A stretch of DNA of 38,103 bases from a virus. A model generated the notes under the pieces. It ran no database searches, was not told the origin of the DNA, and saw nothing but the letters and a program-made list of their open reading frames with translations. Where the stretch lies: the IMG/VR virus record IMGVR_UViG_3300001242_000057, positions 1 to 38,103 of that record. The stretch is one strand, 5' to 3'. A program made the position numbers and the translations under genes. Of the stretch, positions 15,906 through 23,959 are shown one piece after another (the first letter of the stretch is position 1; each line of letters begins with the position of its first letter).

Positions 15906-18248
15906 ATGCCAAAAGAAAAATTACAAATATCTGAGTTTAATTATGGGATTATCCGCAATGTAGACGTTAAGGATATTCCTTTGAATGCCGCAAGTGATTC
16001 TCAAAATATAGAAACAATCACAGAGTCTGGTCTTTTAAAGGGAATCCCTGCGTCTACCACTGTATCTGGGATATCCTCATCTATTAAAAAATCTGTTTGG
16101 TTGTCTAATTCACAAGAAACAGTTAAGTCTCTTGTCTATTGGGATGGCAGCGCTATACGCGTAATAGAAGATTTTTATGGAACAAAAACAGCTATTAACA
16201 CTGGTATTACAACTGCCGTAAAGCCCAGCATGATTGTAAGTAATAATAGAGTTTATATTGGGACTGGTATAGAAACTTATGAGGTTGGGTATAGGGTTAA
16301 TTCTCAGCTATCAACAAGCGTTACATCTGTCTCTGCCGATCAAGATTACTTGTTAGTAGAGGGCATACCCCAATCGTCTGCGAGTTATGTTGTTGGGATT
16401 ACAGCTTCTAATGATACAAAGCACACTAGTAAAACAGTACAAGAATATAATGGTAATCTAGCAATTCAGCACACTTCCCATGGTATATCTGGTTTGGGTG
16501 CGGTTGTTGATGTTCATATGACTTTTAGGTCTACGGGAAGCGCAACAAGTATGCGTGGTAGAATTACAGAAATTCCTTCAGCAGACTTATTTGTTTTATC
16601 TATAGAGTGGAATCCTCCGACCAACATCCCAAATGGTACTAGACAATTTGATATTCTTTACAATTCAACTGTAGATTATACGCTTATAGGCGCAAGCGGT
16701 AACTTTAGTATTACGCAGACTAGCCCTAGCAGCCTAGTTGTCAAGACTGGCGCTATAGATACCCAGAAATATTATGATTTACCCAATGGTTTGGTTGTGG
16801 GATTTTTACAAAAAGAGGGTTATACAACCTCTCAATCGTGGACAATCACTTCTACAATATCGGCTTCTGAAACTCTGTATGCGCAGAATGCGAAGCTATC
16901 TTACTTAAAAGATAGTATTGGTTCTTTAACTAATAAATTTACTGGTAGTGGCGAAAATTTTGTAAGTGGGAAATCATACTTTTATACACATTCTTTTATT
17001 TATAATAATTTAGAAGAATCGCCACTGGCAATTGATTATGCAGCTCGCTTCACTATTGAAGATAGTGCTACCAGCAATATCTTAACACTAGCGTTAGATT
17101 CTAGCGAACTTGATACGAGAATTACAGGTATTAACATATATGTAGCTTCTGGCGAAGCCAACGCGACATCCCCTAACGAAGAGTATAGATTATTAAAATC
17201 TATTAGTTTGGTAGGTGGTGCCTGGAGAGTTAGCGGCACAACTGCTACTACAAAAATCATAGACGATGGAATTAGAAGAACTACTTATTCTGAAAATACG
17301 GGGATATACGAAACCGAATCGGATTTACATGTGGGCTATAAAGTAGGGGCTGTTGTTAATAACGAACTGTTTGTAGGTGATTGTTACCAAGAAGGTTTGT
17401 CGACAGATGCAGCAAACATGATATTTAAAAGCAAACCATTTCGCTACAATGTCTTTGATTGGTCTAACGAATATTTAAAACTTCCAGATACCCCTATTGC
17501 AATGGTTGGTTTTGAGGGAAGACTTTATATTTTTATGCGTAACACAATTTATAGAATTAATCCAGATGGTTTTTTTGTAGAAGATATAATAAATAATATA
17601 GGAATTATAAATAGTGACGCTTTGGTCATTACAGATTCTGGATTATATTGGTCTGATGATACCAATGCATACTCATTGTCTCAGGGGAAAATAAACCCCA
17701 TATCGTTCCCTATAAATTACTCTGTGCAGAATTGGCATGGACAATCATATAGCTATCATTTTGTTGGATTTGATTCTTCTCGGTATGCTATTATGTTCTG
17801 TTTTGCATCTAGCACACAAATTGTTGTTTGGACATACAACACAATCTTAACAAGATGGGATAAATATGTATTACCAATTACTAACGCTTATAGCATTTTC
17901 ACTGGTGTTGAGGGTGAGGTTTATATAGGAACGAGCACAAGCCCTAAAGAATTATTTTCATCATCCTCTGAATTGGCCTGGTATTGGATTTCAAAAAACG
18001 AAGACTTTGGAGATAACACACAATCTAAAATCTTTTATAAAATAGACGTTTTAAGTGAAGGCACCGTTGTTATTTATTATTCTATTGATGACGAAACTTT
18101 TCAATCTATTACAAGTGGAGCAGATATACAATCTGCAGGAGCATGGAGAGAGGGCGCTAGACTAAAATTAAAATTTGATTGTCCTTCTGGAGTAGGAAAA
18201 GTGAGAGACGTTAGAGTAGTATATCGAAACAAAGTAGGAGTTTTATAA
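15906..18248 (+). CDS. tail nozzle/tubular-type protein (gp10/gp12-like), tentative
   Basis: ATG 15906 has AAGGA at 15896-15900; an ATG at 15900 would add two residues. The 780-residue protein begins with the pattern 'QISEFNYGIIRNVDVKDIPL, then NAASDSQNIETITESGLLKG', which opens the beta-propeller-like tail nozzle proteins of short-tailed phages: a list of nodes, then G-x-L-x-K/R-x-x-G. Long stretches of repeated beta strands follow (YIGTGIETYEVGY, LYIFMRNTIYRINPDGFF, GLYWSDDTNAYSLSQG). In such phages this protein forms the hexameric tube tip under the adaptor. The order adaptor, lysis genes, nozzle is slightly unusual. Fold and role are inferred from pattern and position. Confidence 0.65.
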   Translation: MPKEKLQISEFNYGIIRNVDVKDIPLNAASDSQNIETITESGLLKGIPASTTVSGISSSIKKSVWLSNSQETVKSLVYWDGSAIRVIEDFYGTKTAINTGITTAVKPSMIVSNNRVYIGTGIETYEVGYRVNSQLSTSVTSVSADQDYLLVEGIPQSSASYVVGITASNDTKHTSKTVQEYNGNLAIQHTSHGISGLGAVVDVHMTFRSTGSATSMRGRITEIPSADLFVLSIEWNPPTNIPNGTRQFDILYNSTVDYTLIGASGNFSITQTSPSSLVVKTGAIDTQKYYDLPNGLVVGFLQKEGYTTSQSWTITSTISASETLYAQNAKLSYLKDSIGSLTNKFTGSGENFVSGKSYFYTHSFIYNNLEESPLAIDYAARFTIEDSATSNILTLALDSSELDTRITGINIYVASGEANATSPNEEYRLLKSISLVGGAWRVSGTTATTKIIDDGIRRTTYSENTGIYETESDLHVGYKVGAVVNNELFVGDCYQEGLSTDAANMIFKSKPFRYNVFDWSNEYLKLPDTPIAMVGFEGRLYIFMRNTIYRINPDGFFVEDIINNIGIINSDALVITDSGLYWSDDTNAYSLSQGKINPISFPINYSVQNWHGQSYSYHFVGFDSSRYAIMFCFASSTQIVVWTYNTILTRWDKYVLPITNAYSIFTGVEGEVYIGTSTSPKELFSSSSELAWYWISKNEDFGDNTQSKIFYKIDVLSEGTVVIYYSIDDETFQSITSGADIQSAGAWREGARLKLKFDCPSGVGKVRDVRVVYRNKVGVL

Positions 18249-19444
18249 TGAGTTTTGGTAGACCTCAAAAAACAAATAATAACGCTACTGACAGAGCACT
18301 ACAAGATGTTTATAGAAAACTAAATTTACTAAGAGAAGATAATGATAGATTAAAACTTCAAGTAGAGTCAACTAAACCAACATCTTCTAGTACGCCAAAA
18401 ATTAAGCCAGTGGCGGTGAAAGACATAACGGCAATAGATGTCCAAAATCTAAAAATATCTATGAATGCAGGCGTGGATGATGCAACACCAGCCTGGGATA
18501 AGTATTCGTGTATTACTTCTAATTTAGTTAACCCCAAAAATTATACGGTGGCTAGCAGTAGAATAACCTTAGAGTGGGATGATGTTTTAGGTTATGATAG
18601 TTATACCAAGTGGACTAGGCGGCTATATATCAATTGGGAAAAGTTTGATAATATTTGGAATGACAGCTACCCAGCCCCATCGCGTTATAATTTTTGCAAG
18701 CCTTCTAGGGCCGATTTAGACAAAGCAACAGAATATGTTGTCTTTTATAAGGTTATGGACGAAGATTATTGGGGTGGGTTTGTTGGCTATCCTAATTATA
18801 CTTATGCTGCAGAATTTACAAGTAAATATATTTATCCATTAGAATATAATGAAGATTTAGGGGAAGACCAAAATTGGCAGATATTAACAACATTGCCAGT
18901 AGCGAAACCCCCCGTAATAGATGAGGATGTGGTTGTTAGCAAGACGAGAAAGTTAAGTATATTGACATCTAGTTTACCCTTGGGTAAATATGTTGTTTTT
19001 TGGGTAGGGATTAATATTCCTGGAGCTATTACTAGTGAAATTATATCTCAAAAACAAAGAGATTATTTTATTTTTGATAATCCTAATCATCCAGAACTAT
19101 ATCCTAAAACAGCAGACGAATTTATACCAATAGCAACCTTTGCTAACTTATACATCAAACAACACGGAAGCGATACATTCGTTTCTGATATAGTTCCCGA
19201 AGGCGATAAAGGGGCGGCTAGAGATAGTGGTATAGGAGAGGGAGAAGGTTATGCAATAAGCGCAGTAAACAACCCAGACCCAACATCCACCCGTAAAAAA
19301 CTATACGAATTAGAGGTAGACAACTTAAGGGTTCGGAATAGGTTTGCGGTAAAGGAATTAATATTTCAATCAGTAACAGCAACAAATGGTAGTGTATTAG
19401 TTTCAACAACAGGTAAGGTTAAATTTTTAACAAAGAAGGAATAA
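18248..19444 (+). CDS. tail-associated protein, unknown
   Basis: ATG 18248 overlaps the previous stop (TAATG). The 398-residue protein has a short N-terminal coiled coil (LQDVYRKLNLLREDNDRLKL) which would trimerise or anchor it, then a long beta-rich, aromatic-rich body (WDKYSCITSNL, WTRRLYINWEKFDNIW, YVVFYKVMDEDYWGGFVGY), and a C-terminal strand segment (VRNRFAVKELIFQS, GSVLVSTTGKVKFL) similar in style to tail-fibre tips. I know no family. Position between nozzle and fibre genes suggests an adaptor or shaft for the fibres. Expected to be virion-associated. Confidence 0.55.
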   Translation: MSFGRPQKTNNNATDRALQDVYRKLNLLREDNDRLKLQVESTKPTSSSTPKIKPVAVKDITAIDVQNLKISMNAGVDDATPAWDKYSCITSNLVNPKNYTVASSRITLEWDDVLGYDSYTKWTRRLYINWEKFDNIWNDSYPAPSRYNFCKPSRADLDKATEYVVFYKVMDEDYWGGFVGYPNYTYAAEFTSKYIYPLEYNEDLGEDQNWQILTTLPVAKPPVIDEDVVVSKTRKLSILTSSLPLGKYVVFWVGINIPGAITSEIISQKQRDYFIFDNPNHPELYPKTADEFIPIATFANLYIKQHGSDTFVSDIVPEGDKGAARDSGIGEGEGYAISAVNNPDPTSTRKKLYELEVDNLRVRNRFAVKELIFQSVTATNGSVLVSTTGKVKFLTKKE

Positions 19445-19447
19445 AAG

Positions 19448-19879
19448 ATGAGTCTAGTTTACAATATTGCAAAACAAAAATTTGCAAATGGTGATATGGA
19501 TTGGGAAGCCAATACCATAAAAGTCTTACTATTAAATTCTGGTTATACGGCAGACGCAGACCACGCTACAGTTGACGCTATTATAAGCGTTAGCAATGAA
19601 TGCTCTGGGACTGGTTATGTACGTAAATCATTAGCAAATAAAGTCTCAGATAATGATACTACTAATGATAGAACCGAACTGAAAGCTGATGATATTAGTT
19701 GGACTGGTTTGAGCGTAGGCACTGTAGCTGCATTTTTAGTATACCAAGAAATTGATTCTGGCAATGACGCCCTAAACATACCGATAGCTTATATTAACAC
19801 TGGCGGGTTTCCTACAACAGCTAGTGGTGGGGATGTAGCTATAGCTTTCAGTGCAGACGGAATTATACAATTAACATAA
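19448..19879 (+). CDS. phage tail/baseplate-like structural protein, 143 aa
   Basis: The 143-residue protein fits a widespread phage family whose members start 'Y-N-x-A-K-x-x-x-x-x-G-x-x-x-W' and carry 'IKVLLLNSGYTADADHATVD', GYVRKSLANKVS and a C-terminal GGDVAIAFSADGIIQL. They occur beside tail fibre genes in many tailed phages and are annotated as structural. The sequence is all-beta, soluble and lacks membrane segments. It precedes the fibre gene by 10 bases and shares its operon. The family assignment rests on the conserved pattern; exact place in the tail is unknown. Confidence 0.65.
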   Translation: MSLVYNIAKQKFANGDMDWEANTIKVLLLNSGYTADADHATVDAIISVSNECSGTGYVRKSLANKVSDNDTTNDRTELKADDISWTGLSVGTVAAFLVYQEIDSGNDALNIPIAYINTGGFPTTASGGDVAIAFSADGIIQLT

Positions 19880-19889
19880 GGATTAAAGA

Positions 19890-21266
19890 ATGGCTGTTGA
19901 TAGAGGGAAAAATTTTACAACGGTAACGCTCGCTACTGGCGTAACAAATACCGACACCACTTTTGTATTAAGTAGCGGTCATGGAGCTTTATTAGAAGAC
20001 CCCTCCTCTTTCGGAGCCTATAATTTAGTTCTATATGATAAGACTCTTGGCAACTCTCCTATGATGGATGATGATAGGGAAATAGTTAGGGTAACGGCTT
20101 TAACTGGTGATTCGATAACTGTAACAAGAGCTCAAGAAGATACGGTTGCGGTTAATCACAATACTGTAGGTCACAATTATGTTTTGGATTGGAATATTAC
20201 GGCTATATTGTTAGACCAGATACGCTCTAGTTATTTACAGTTATCTGATCTAACCGATGCGAATATACCGAATGATTTGACTATAAACACTACAAGTCAA
20301 ATTACAGCCCCATCGATTGTGCTGAATGGTTACTATACAGACAACAGTGACATAAGAAGTATATATTCCAACGCGACATGGAGCGATACCTCTTATTCAC
20401 ATCACCCAGTTAGAATACAAACCTTCCATACGCTTGGGACTGCTAAATCTTTAGCTGTATATGATGCGCAAGCAACAACAGCGGGCGCAAACAACAGCGG
20501 GCACATTGTCAATTTCCAAGGTAGGTCAACTCACGATTCTGATGGGACATTGCAACAAATGTATGGGTTATATAATACGAACACTAACAACGGCGGATTA
20601 GTAACATCAAGCTACGGTGCTTATTTAGCAAATGCTACTGGGACTGGTTCATTTACAAATCAGTATGGTGTTTATGTTGAATCGCTGGATAAAGCAACCA
20701 CTAATTATGCTTTTTATTCTGCTGGTTTAACTCCTTCTTATATGGGTGGGAACTTAACCGTTGGGACTGGCAATACGTCTTATTCAATAAGTAAGGTGGT
20801 TAATTCAACATCTACATTAGCATCTATTTTACAGTTGAGAAATGATGTTAACCGTGGTTTAGAGAACTGGATGTTCTCATCAAATCACGCAACATCTTAT
20901 GCTGGCATCACTGGTGGCGATTTAGGCATGATATACTATACTGGACAGAAAGCCTTGCTACTGAATGTTTCTGGTGCTTACCCACTGATTTTAGCAACAA
21001 ATGGGACTGAAGCATTAAGAGTAAATTCATCACAAGAAATCATAGTAGGCATAACCGACAACGGCCCATACTCTCTCCAAAACAACGGGGATTTTTATAA
21101 CTCCGGCTCAGGCACGTTTGGGGGTGCTCTTACTGGTACGAGTGCTACAATGAGCAACGACATAGAAGTAACCAATAGCACGAAAGGCTTAATATTCAAT
21201 TCTGTCACAAAAAGGTGGAGGATTACTATAAACGACAACGGAAACTTAGAAGTGGAGGAATTATAA
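19890..21266 (+). CDS. tail fibre protein
   Basis: The 458-residue protein has an N-terminal beta domain with the pattern GVTNTDTTFVLSSGHGALL and IVRVTALTGDSITVTRAQED (a tail-attachment motif that occurs in many fibres). A middle of short Asn/Thr/Ser/Gly-rich repeats follows (YGLYNTNTNNGG, YGAYLANATGTGSF, YGVYVESLDKATTNYAFYSA), three related units beginning YG(L/A/V)Y. The end is a terminal strand-rich segment (KGLIFNSVTKRWRITINDNG). Such repeats form trimeric beta-helical shafts. It immediately precedes the candidate DGR target. No chaperone/autoproteolysis motif is visible. Host-binding role inferred. Confidence 0.7.
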   Translation: MAVDRGKNFTTVTLATGVTNTDTTFVLSSGHGALLEDPSSFGAYNLVLYDKTLGNSPMMDDDREIVRVTALTGDSITVTRAQEDTVAVNHNTVGHNYVLDWNITAILLDQIRSSYLQLSDLTDANIPNDLTINTTSQITAPSIVLNGYYTDNSDIRSIYSNATWSDTSYSHHPVRIQTFHTLGTAKSLAVYDAQATTAGANNSGHIVNFQGRSTHDSDGTLQQMYGLYNTNTNNGGLVTSSYGAYLANATGTGSFTNQYGVYVESLDKATTNYAFYSAGLTPSYMGGNLTVGTGNTSYSISKVVNSTSTLASILQLRNDVNRGLENWMFSSNHATSYAGITGGDLGMIYYTGQKALLLNVSGAYPLILATNGTEALRVNSSQEIIVGITDNGPYSLQNNGDFYNSGSGTFGGALTGTSATMSNDIEVTNSTKGLIFNSVTKRWRITINDNGNLEVEEL

Positions 21267-21267
21267 A

Positions 21268-22986
21268 ATGGCTAAAACAATATTACCTATAATAAATGTA
21301 ATGACCGAGAAAACAGAAGTTCACCCTCGTGATTTAGTTATGATAGAGGATTACCAAGATAGCAATGCAAAGAAAAAGGTAGAGGTTGGAAATCTTATGG
21401 GTGTAGAATATAACGATATTGGCGTGGCTGGTCAGGCCGGCTTCGGAGTAGGGCTTTGTCCACCAGAATTACTACCAACTTATATAATTCCACTTGAAGG
21501 TTATACCTCTAAAACAAACGACAATTACGGTAACTATAAATGCACAATAGATAACTCAATAATGGTTTGGATACCGGCGTTTTGGTTTAATATTGTTCAT
21601 GACGGCGGATCAAATGTAAACAAGGTAAATATAAAGAGTTACAAAACATACGCAACAGAAGCAGAGGCAATTGCGCAAGGCTATCAAATACACCGCATGT
21701 TTATTGACGGCGGAGTAATTAAAGAAGGCGTATTTGTAGATAAATACGAATGGAGCTTAACAAACTTTGTAAACGGCGTTAGCGGAGTTGCAAGCTCAAT
21801 TAAAAACGGCAATCCGATATCATCACAAAACGTTTCTAAGAGAATTATAAATGGGACAAACGATACTTTTGCTGGGTCATTTTCAAATTGCATTTCAAAC
21901 GGTCAAACGCCAGCAGATAACTACGGCGGCGCATGGTCAGTTGCAAAAAGTAGAGGTAATGATTTTTCTTTATGGTCAATATTTGTAGCAAAAGGTTTAG
22001 CATTACTTTCATTAGCGCACGGGCAAGCGGTAAGCAGTACAGCAAACTGCGCATGGTATCATGCGACAAACAATTTTCCTAAAGGCAACAATAATTACGG
22101 TGCGGATATAAACGACGCAACATGTACCTTTACAGCTTGTGACGACGGCTATTGGGCAAGCCGCAACGAAGCGCGTAAAACCGGCAGCGGAAACATCTTT
22201 GCAAAAACAACACACAACGGGCAAAATTGTGGAGTAGCAGATTTGAACGGGAACCAGTGGAAAATTATGCAAGGTATAACAACTCTTAACTTTGCAACAA
22301 AAACAATTACCGCCATTACTCGTGCTGCTGAAGCAGTATTATCTATTAGCTCGCATGGATATTCAAACGGACAAATAATCCAAGTGCAAGGTTCGGCAGC
22401 CGCAGAGTGGAATACAAAATTCCAATACAAATTTTGCGAAGTTGAAGTTGTTGACGCGGGCAGTATTAAATTAAAGGTGGACGGGGCTTATGTAGACACA
22501 TCAGCATTATCCGCCGATTATGTTAGCGGCTTAACCACAACATTTGCGAACCATTATTTGCTTAAAGAATCGGTCTCACTAAAAAATGTAACCGGCGGGA
22601 ATTCTTTAACAGCAAGCGATCACTTTAATAGTACTTTTGTAAATAACAATTTCGATCAAATAACTTTAGCATTTGCCGAGGGAGGTTATGCGTTTAGGTT
22701 TGGTAACAGTACCAACCAAGTCCTTGGCTTTAATACAGACCGCACGCACGCAGATTATAAAAAAGGCGCGGCTGGTTTGGCGTTGGCTAAAACATCAGTT
22801 AGCGGCGGAGGTTCTAACCAATTCGGTGCGGACTATTATTATCAATGGTTTTTGGCCGAGCTTTGCGCTCTGTCCGGTGGCAGTTGGTATTACACTACTT
22901 ATGCCGGCGTTTGGTATTTGTCCCTGGCTAACAATCGCACTACTTCTGCTAGAGATGTTTCGGCGCGCGCGTGCCTTTATGTGTAA
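21268..22986 (+). CDS. tail-tip receptor-binding protein with DGR-type variable C-type lectin fold
   Basis: The 572-residue protein has an N-terminal tail-attachment part, a C-type-lectin/formylglycine-generating-enzyme-like core (SIMVWIPAFWF near 97-107, DGYWASRNEARKTG and GVADLNGNQWKIMQG near 290-340), an inserted beta domain (about 347-425, ISSHGYSNGQIIQVQGS) and a lectin C-terminus. That C-terminus, GGSWYYTTYAGVWYLSLANN at 537-556 and then RTTSARDVSARACLY, matches the variable-region pattern of DGR target proteins (GGSW-xx-xxx-AGV-W-x-L-x-L-x-N-x-R-x-x-S-xxx-V-x-x-R). Such proteins display mutable loops for host binding. Codon usage here is richer in GGC/GCG/CGC than in neighbours, suggesting transfer. 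Lectin fold is fairly sure; active diversification is unproven. Confidence 0.75.
   Translation: MAKTILPIINVMTEKTEVHPRDLVMIEDYQDSNAKKKVEVGNLMGVEYNDIGVAGQAGFGVGLCPPELLPTYIIPLEGYTSKTNDNYGNYKCTIDNSIMVWIPAFWFNIVHDGGSNVNKVNIKSYKTYATEAEAIAQGYQIHRMFIDGGVIKEGVFVDKYEWSLTNFVNGVSGVASSIKNGNPISSQNVSKRIINGTNDTFAGSFSNCISNGQTPADNYGGAWSVAKSRGNDFSLWSIFVAKGLALLSLAHGQAVSSTANCAWYHATNNFPKGNNNYGADINDATCTFTACDDGYWASRNEARKTGSGNIFAKTTHNGQNCGVADLNGNQWKIMQGITTLNFATKTITAITRAAEAVLSISSHGYSNGQIIQVQGSAAAEWNTKFQYKFCEVEVVDAGSIKLKVDGAYVDTSALSADYVSGLTTTFANHYLLKESVSLKNVTGGNSLTASDHFNSTFVNNNFDQITLAFAEGGYAFRFGNSTNQVLGFNTDRTHADYKKGAAGLALAKTSVSGGGSNQFGADYYYQWFLAELCALSGGSWYYTTYAGVWYLSLANNRTTSARDVSARACLYV
22840..22974 (+). other. candidate DGR variable region (VR) with GC-rich 3' end
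   Basis: The last 45 codons or so of the lectin gene show VR hallmarks. Bases 22876-22974 have only 16 A in 99 bases although the phage is AT-rich, as expected when template adenines are replaced. Residues 541-545, 550, 552, 554, 558-563 and 565 fall where templates normally carry AAY codons. The VR ends in a GCGCGCGCG-containing stretch (about 22960-22974), similar to an initiation-of-mutagenic-homing site. The start at 22840 is approximate. No template repeat or reverse transcriptase was found in this window. Confidence 0.6.
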
Positions 22987-23011
22987 AGCGAAATGTAAAA
23001 GGAATATTAAT

Positions 23012-23344
23012 ATGTTTTACGTTTATATATTAGAGTGTAGTGATAATAAATATTATGTTGGAATGACATCCGATTTAAGACACAGACTTATTTCTCATTT
23101 ATCGGGTAATGGTTCAGTATTTACAAAAAAGCATCACCCAACAAGTCTTTATTACGTTGAAGAAATAAAATCAAGAAAAGACGCAATTATTTGTGAAACA
23201 TTTTATACAAAATTATTCAAGTTAAATAAACAAGAACTGCAACTTGAAAAGAGATACCAAAACATATTTAAAGAAACAAAAGAATTTATTAATAAACACG
23301 GCAATGATTGCTGGCATAAAATAAGGTCAGGAGAATTACAATGA
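23012..23344 (+). CDS. GIY-YIG nuclease-domain protein, 110 aa
   Basis: ATG 23012 follows AAAAGGAAT and gives a 110-residue protein; the longer open frame upstream overlaps the lectin gene in another frame and is not coding. The start MFYVYILECSDNKYYVGMTS with DLRHRLISHLSG is the GIY-YIG core (YVY, YVG, then Arg), and CETFYTKLFKLNKQE carries the conserved Glu of the family. A C-terminal NKHGNDCWHKIRSGEL extension is unusual. GIY-YIG domains cut DNA in homing and repair enzymes. It sits 25 bases after the VR of the lectin gene and its stop overlaps the next start. Homing endonuclease or accessory nuclease; target unknown. Confidence 0.78.
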   Translation: MFYVYILECSDNKYYVGMTSDLRHRLISHLSGNGSVFTKKHHPTSLYYVEEIKSRKDAIICETFYTKLFKLNKQELQLEKRYQNIFKETKEFINKHGNDCWHKIRSGELQ

Positions 23345-23751
23345 GATATTTCAAAACTAAAATAGTCGTTGAAGATTATACAACAAAGAGAATAATCATC
23401 CCGGAAGGAATAACAAATTATTGCTATGCCGAAATTGATCGATATGAATATAGCGGAGTAGATACAGAAGATGAAAATTTTCTAATAAATCAACATCCCG
23501 AATGCGAAGCAGAAGAAGTAACATTCGCCGAAATAGAAACAATATTAAAAAGCTGCAAACTTTACGCGGATGTTAATGAATTAGTTGTAAACAAAATCCG
23601 TGAAAAATATGACGTAAACGCAGAAGCTGAAATGCTTAATAAAGGTATTATAAACTCGTCAGACGCGGCTTATTTGACTTATCGTACTTATGTTGAAGAA
23701 TGTATTGCTTGGGGGAATTTGAAGAAACAAGATTATGGGTTGGTAGAATGA
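23341..23751 (+). CDS. hypothetical protein, possible tail-fibre assembly/XkdW-like, 136 aa
   Basis: ATG 23341 overlaps the GIY-YIG stop (ATGA). The 136-residue product has an N-terminal beta part (YFKTKIVVEDYTTKRIIIPE), an acidic middle, and a C-terminal helix NKIREKYDVNAEAEMLNKGI followed by AAYLTYRTYVEECIAWGN. That helix resembles the 'YS.NDE..LLR..........YL.Y..YVE.C' end of XkdW-like proteins and fibre-assembly proteins that follow tail fibre genes. Its location behind the variable lectin gene fits a chaperone or spacer for that protein. The match is by eye and weak. Base composition matches the lectin gene more than the flanking operon. Confidence 0.55.
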   Translation: MRYFKTKIVVEDYTTKRIIIPEGITNYCYAEIDRYEYSGVDTEDENFLINQHPECEAEEVTFAEIETILKSCKLYADVNELVVNKIREKYDVNAEAEMLNKGIINSSDAAYLTYRTYVEECIAWGNLKKQDYGLVE

Positions 23752-23834
23752 AAACAATAATAGCAACAATAATATCCGCCATAATCTTGTATTGGGCGGC
23801 AACACAAATATTACTCAAAATGTGGAGTGAATAA
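23748..23834 (+). CDS. 28-residue membrane peptide
   Basis: An ATGA overlap with the previous stop starts a 28-codon ORF (MKTIIATIISAIILYWAATQ...). The Ile/Ala-rich core would make one membrane helix with a Lys at the start and a polar end. It ends in TAA that shares its last base with the next ATG. Coupling on both sides supports translation. It could be a small membrane toxin, lysis helper or remnant; no family is recognised. Confidence 0.5.
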   Translation: MKTIIATIISAIILYWAATQILLKMWSE

Positions 23835-23947
23835 TGGAAGTTCTGAAATCCTTTTCAAACGAAATATTGGTTTTATTGGCTTCCGGTTTATTAACTGTGG
23901 GACAAATGTACAGAACATCAACTGGTGAAGTAAGGGTTAAATTATAA
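23834..23947 (+). CDS. 37-residue small protein
   Basis: ATG at 23834 overlaps the previous TAA (TAATG). The 37-residue product opens MEVLKSFSNEILVLLASGLL and ends with a polar tail (MYRTSTGEVRVKL), so it has a short hydrophobic helix with a soluble C-terminus. It completes a run of four genes coupled by ATGA or TAATG overlaps behind the variable lectin gene. The next fibre gene starts 12 bases later with its own AGGAG. Function unknown. Confidence 0.5.
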   Translation: MEVLKSFSNEILVLLASGLLTVGQMYRTSTGEVRVKL

Positions 23948-23959
23948 TAGGAGTTAGAG

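Noticed and set aside
22673-23011. Upstream extension of the GIY-YIG reading frame
   Set aside because: This part overlaps the lectin gene in another frame and reads as low-quality sequence; the GIY-YIG domain begins exactly at ATG 23012 with a ribosome-binding site.
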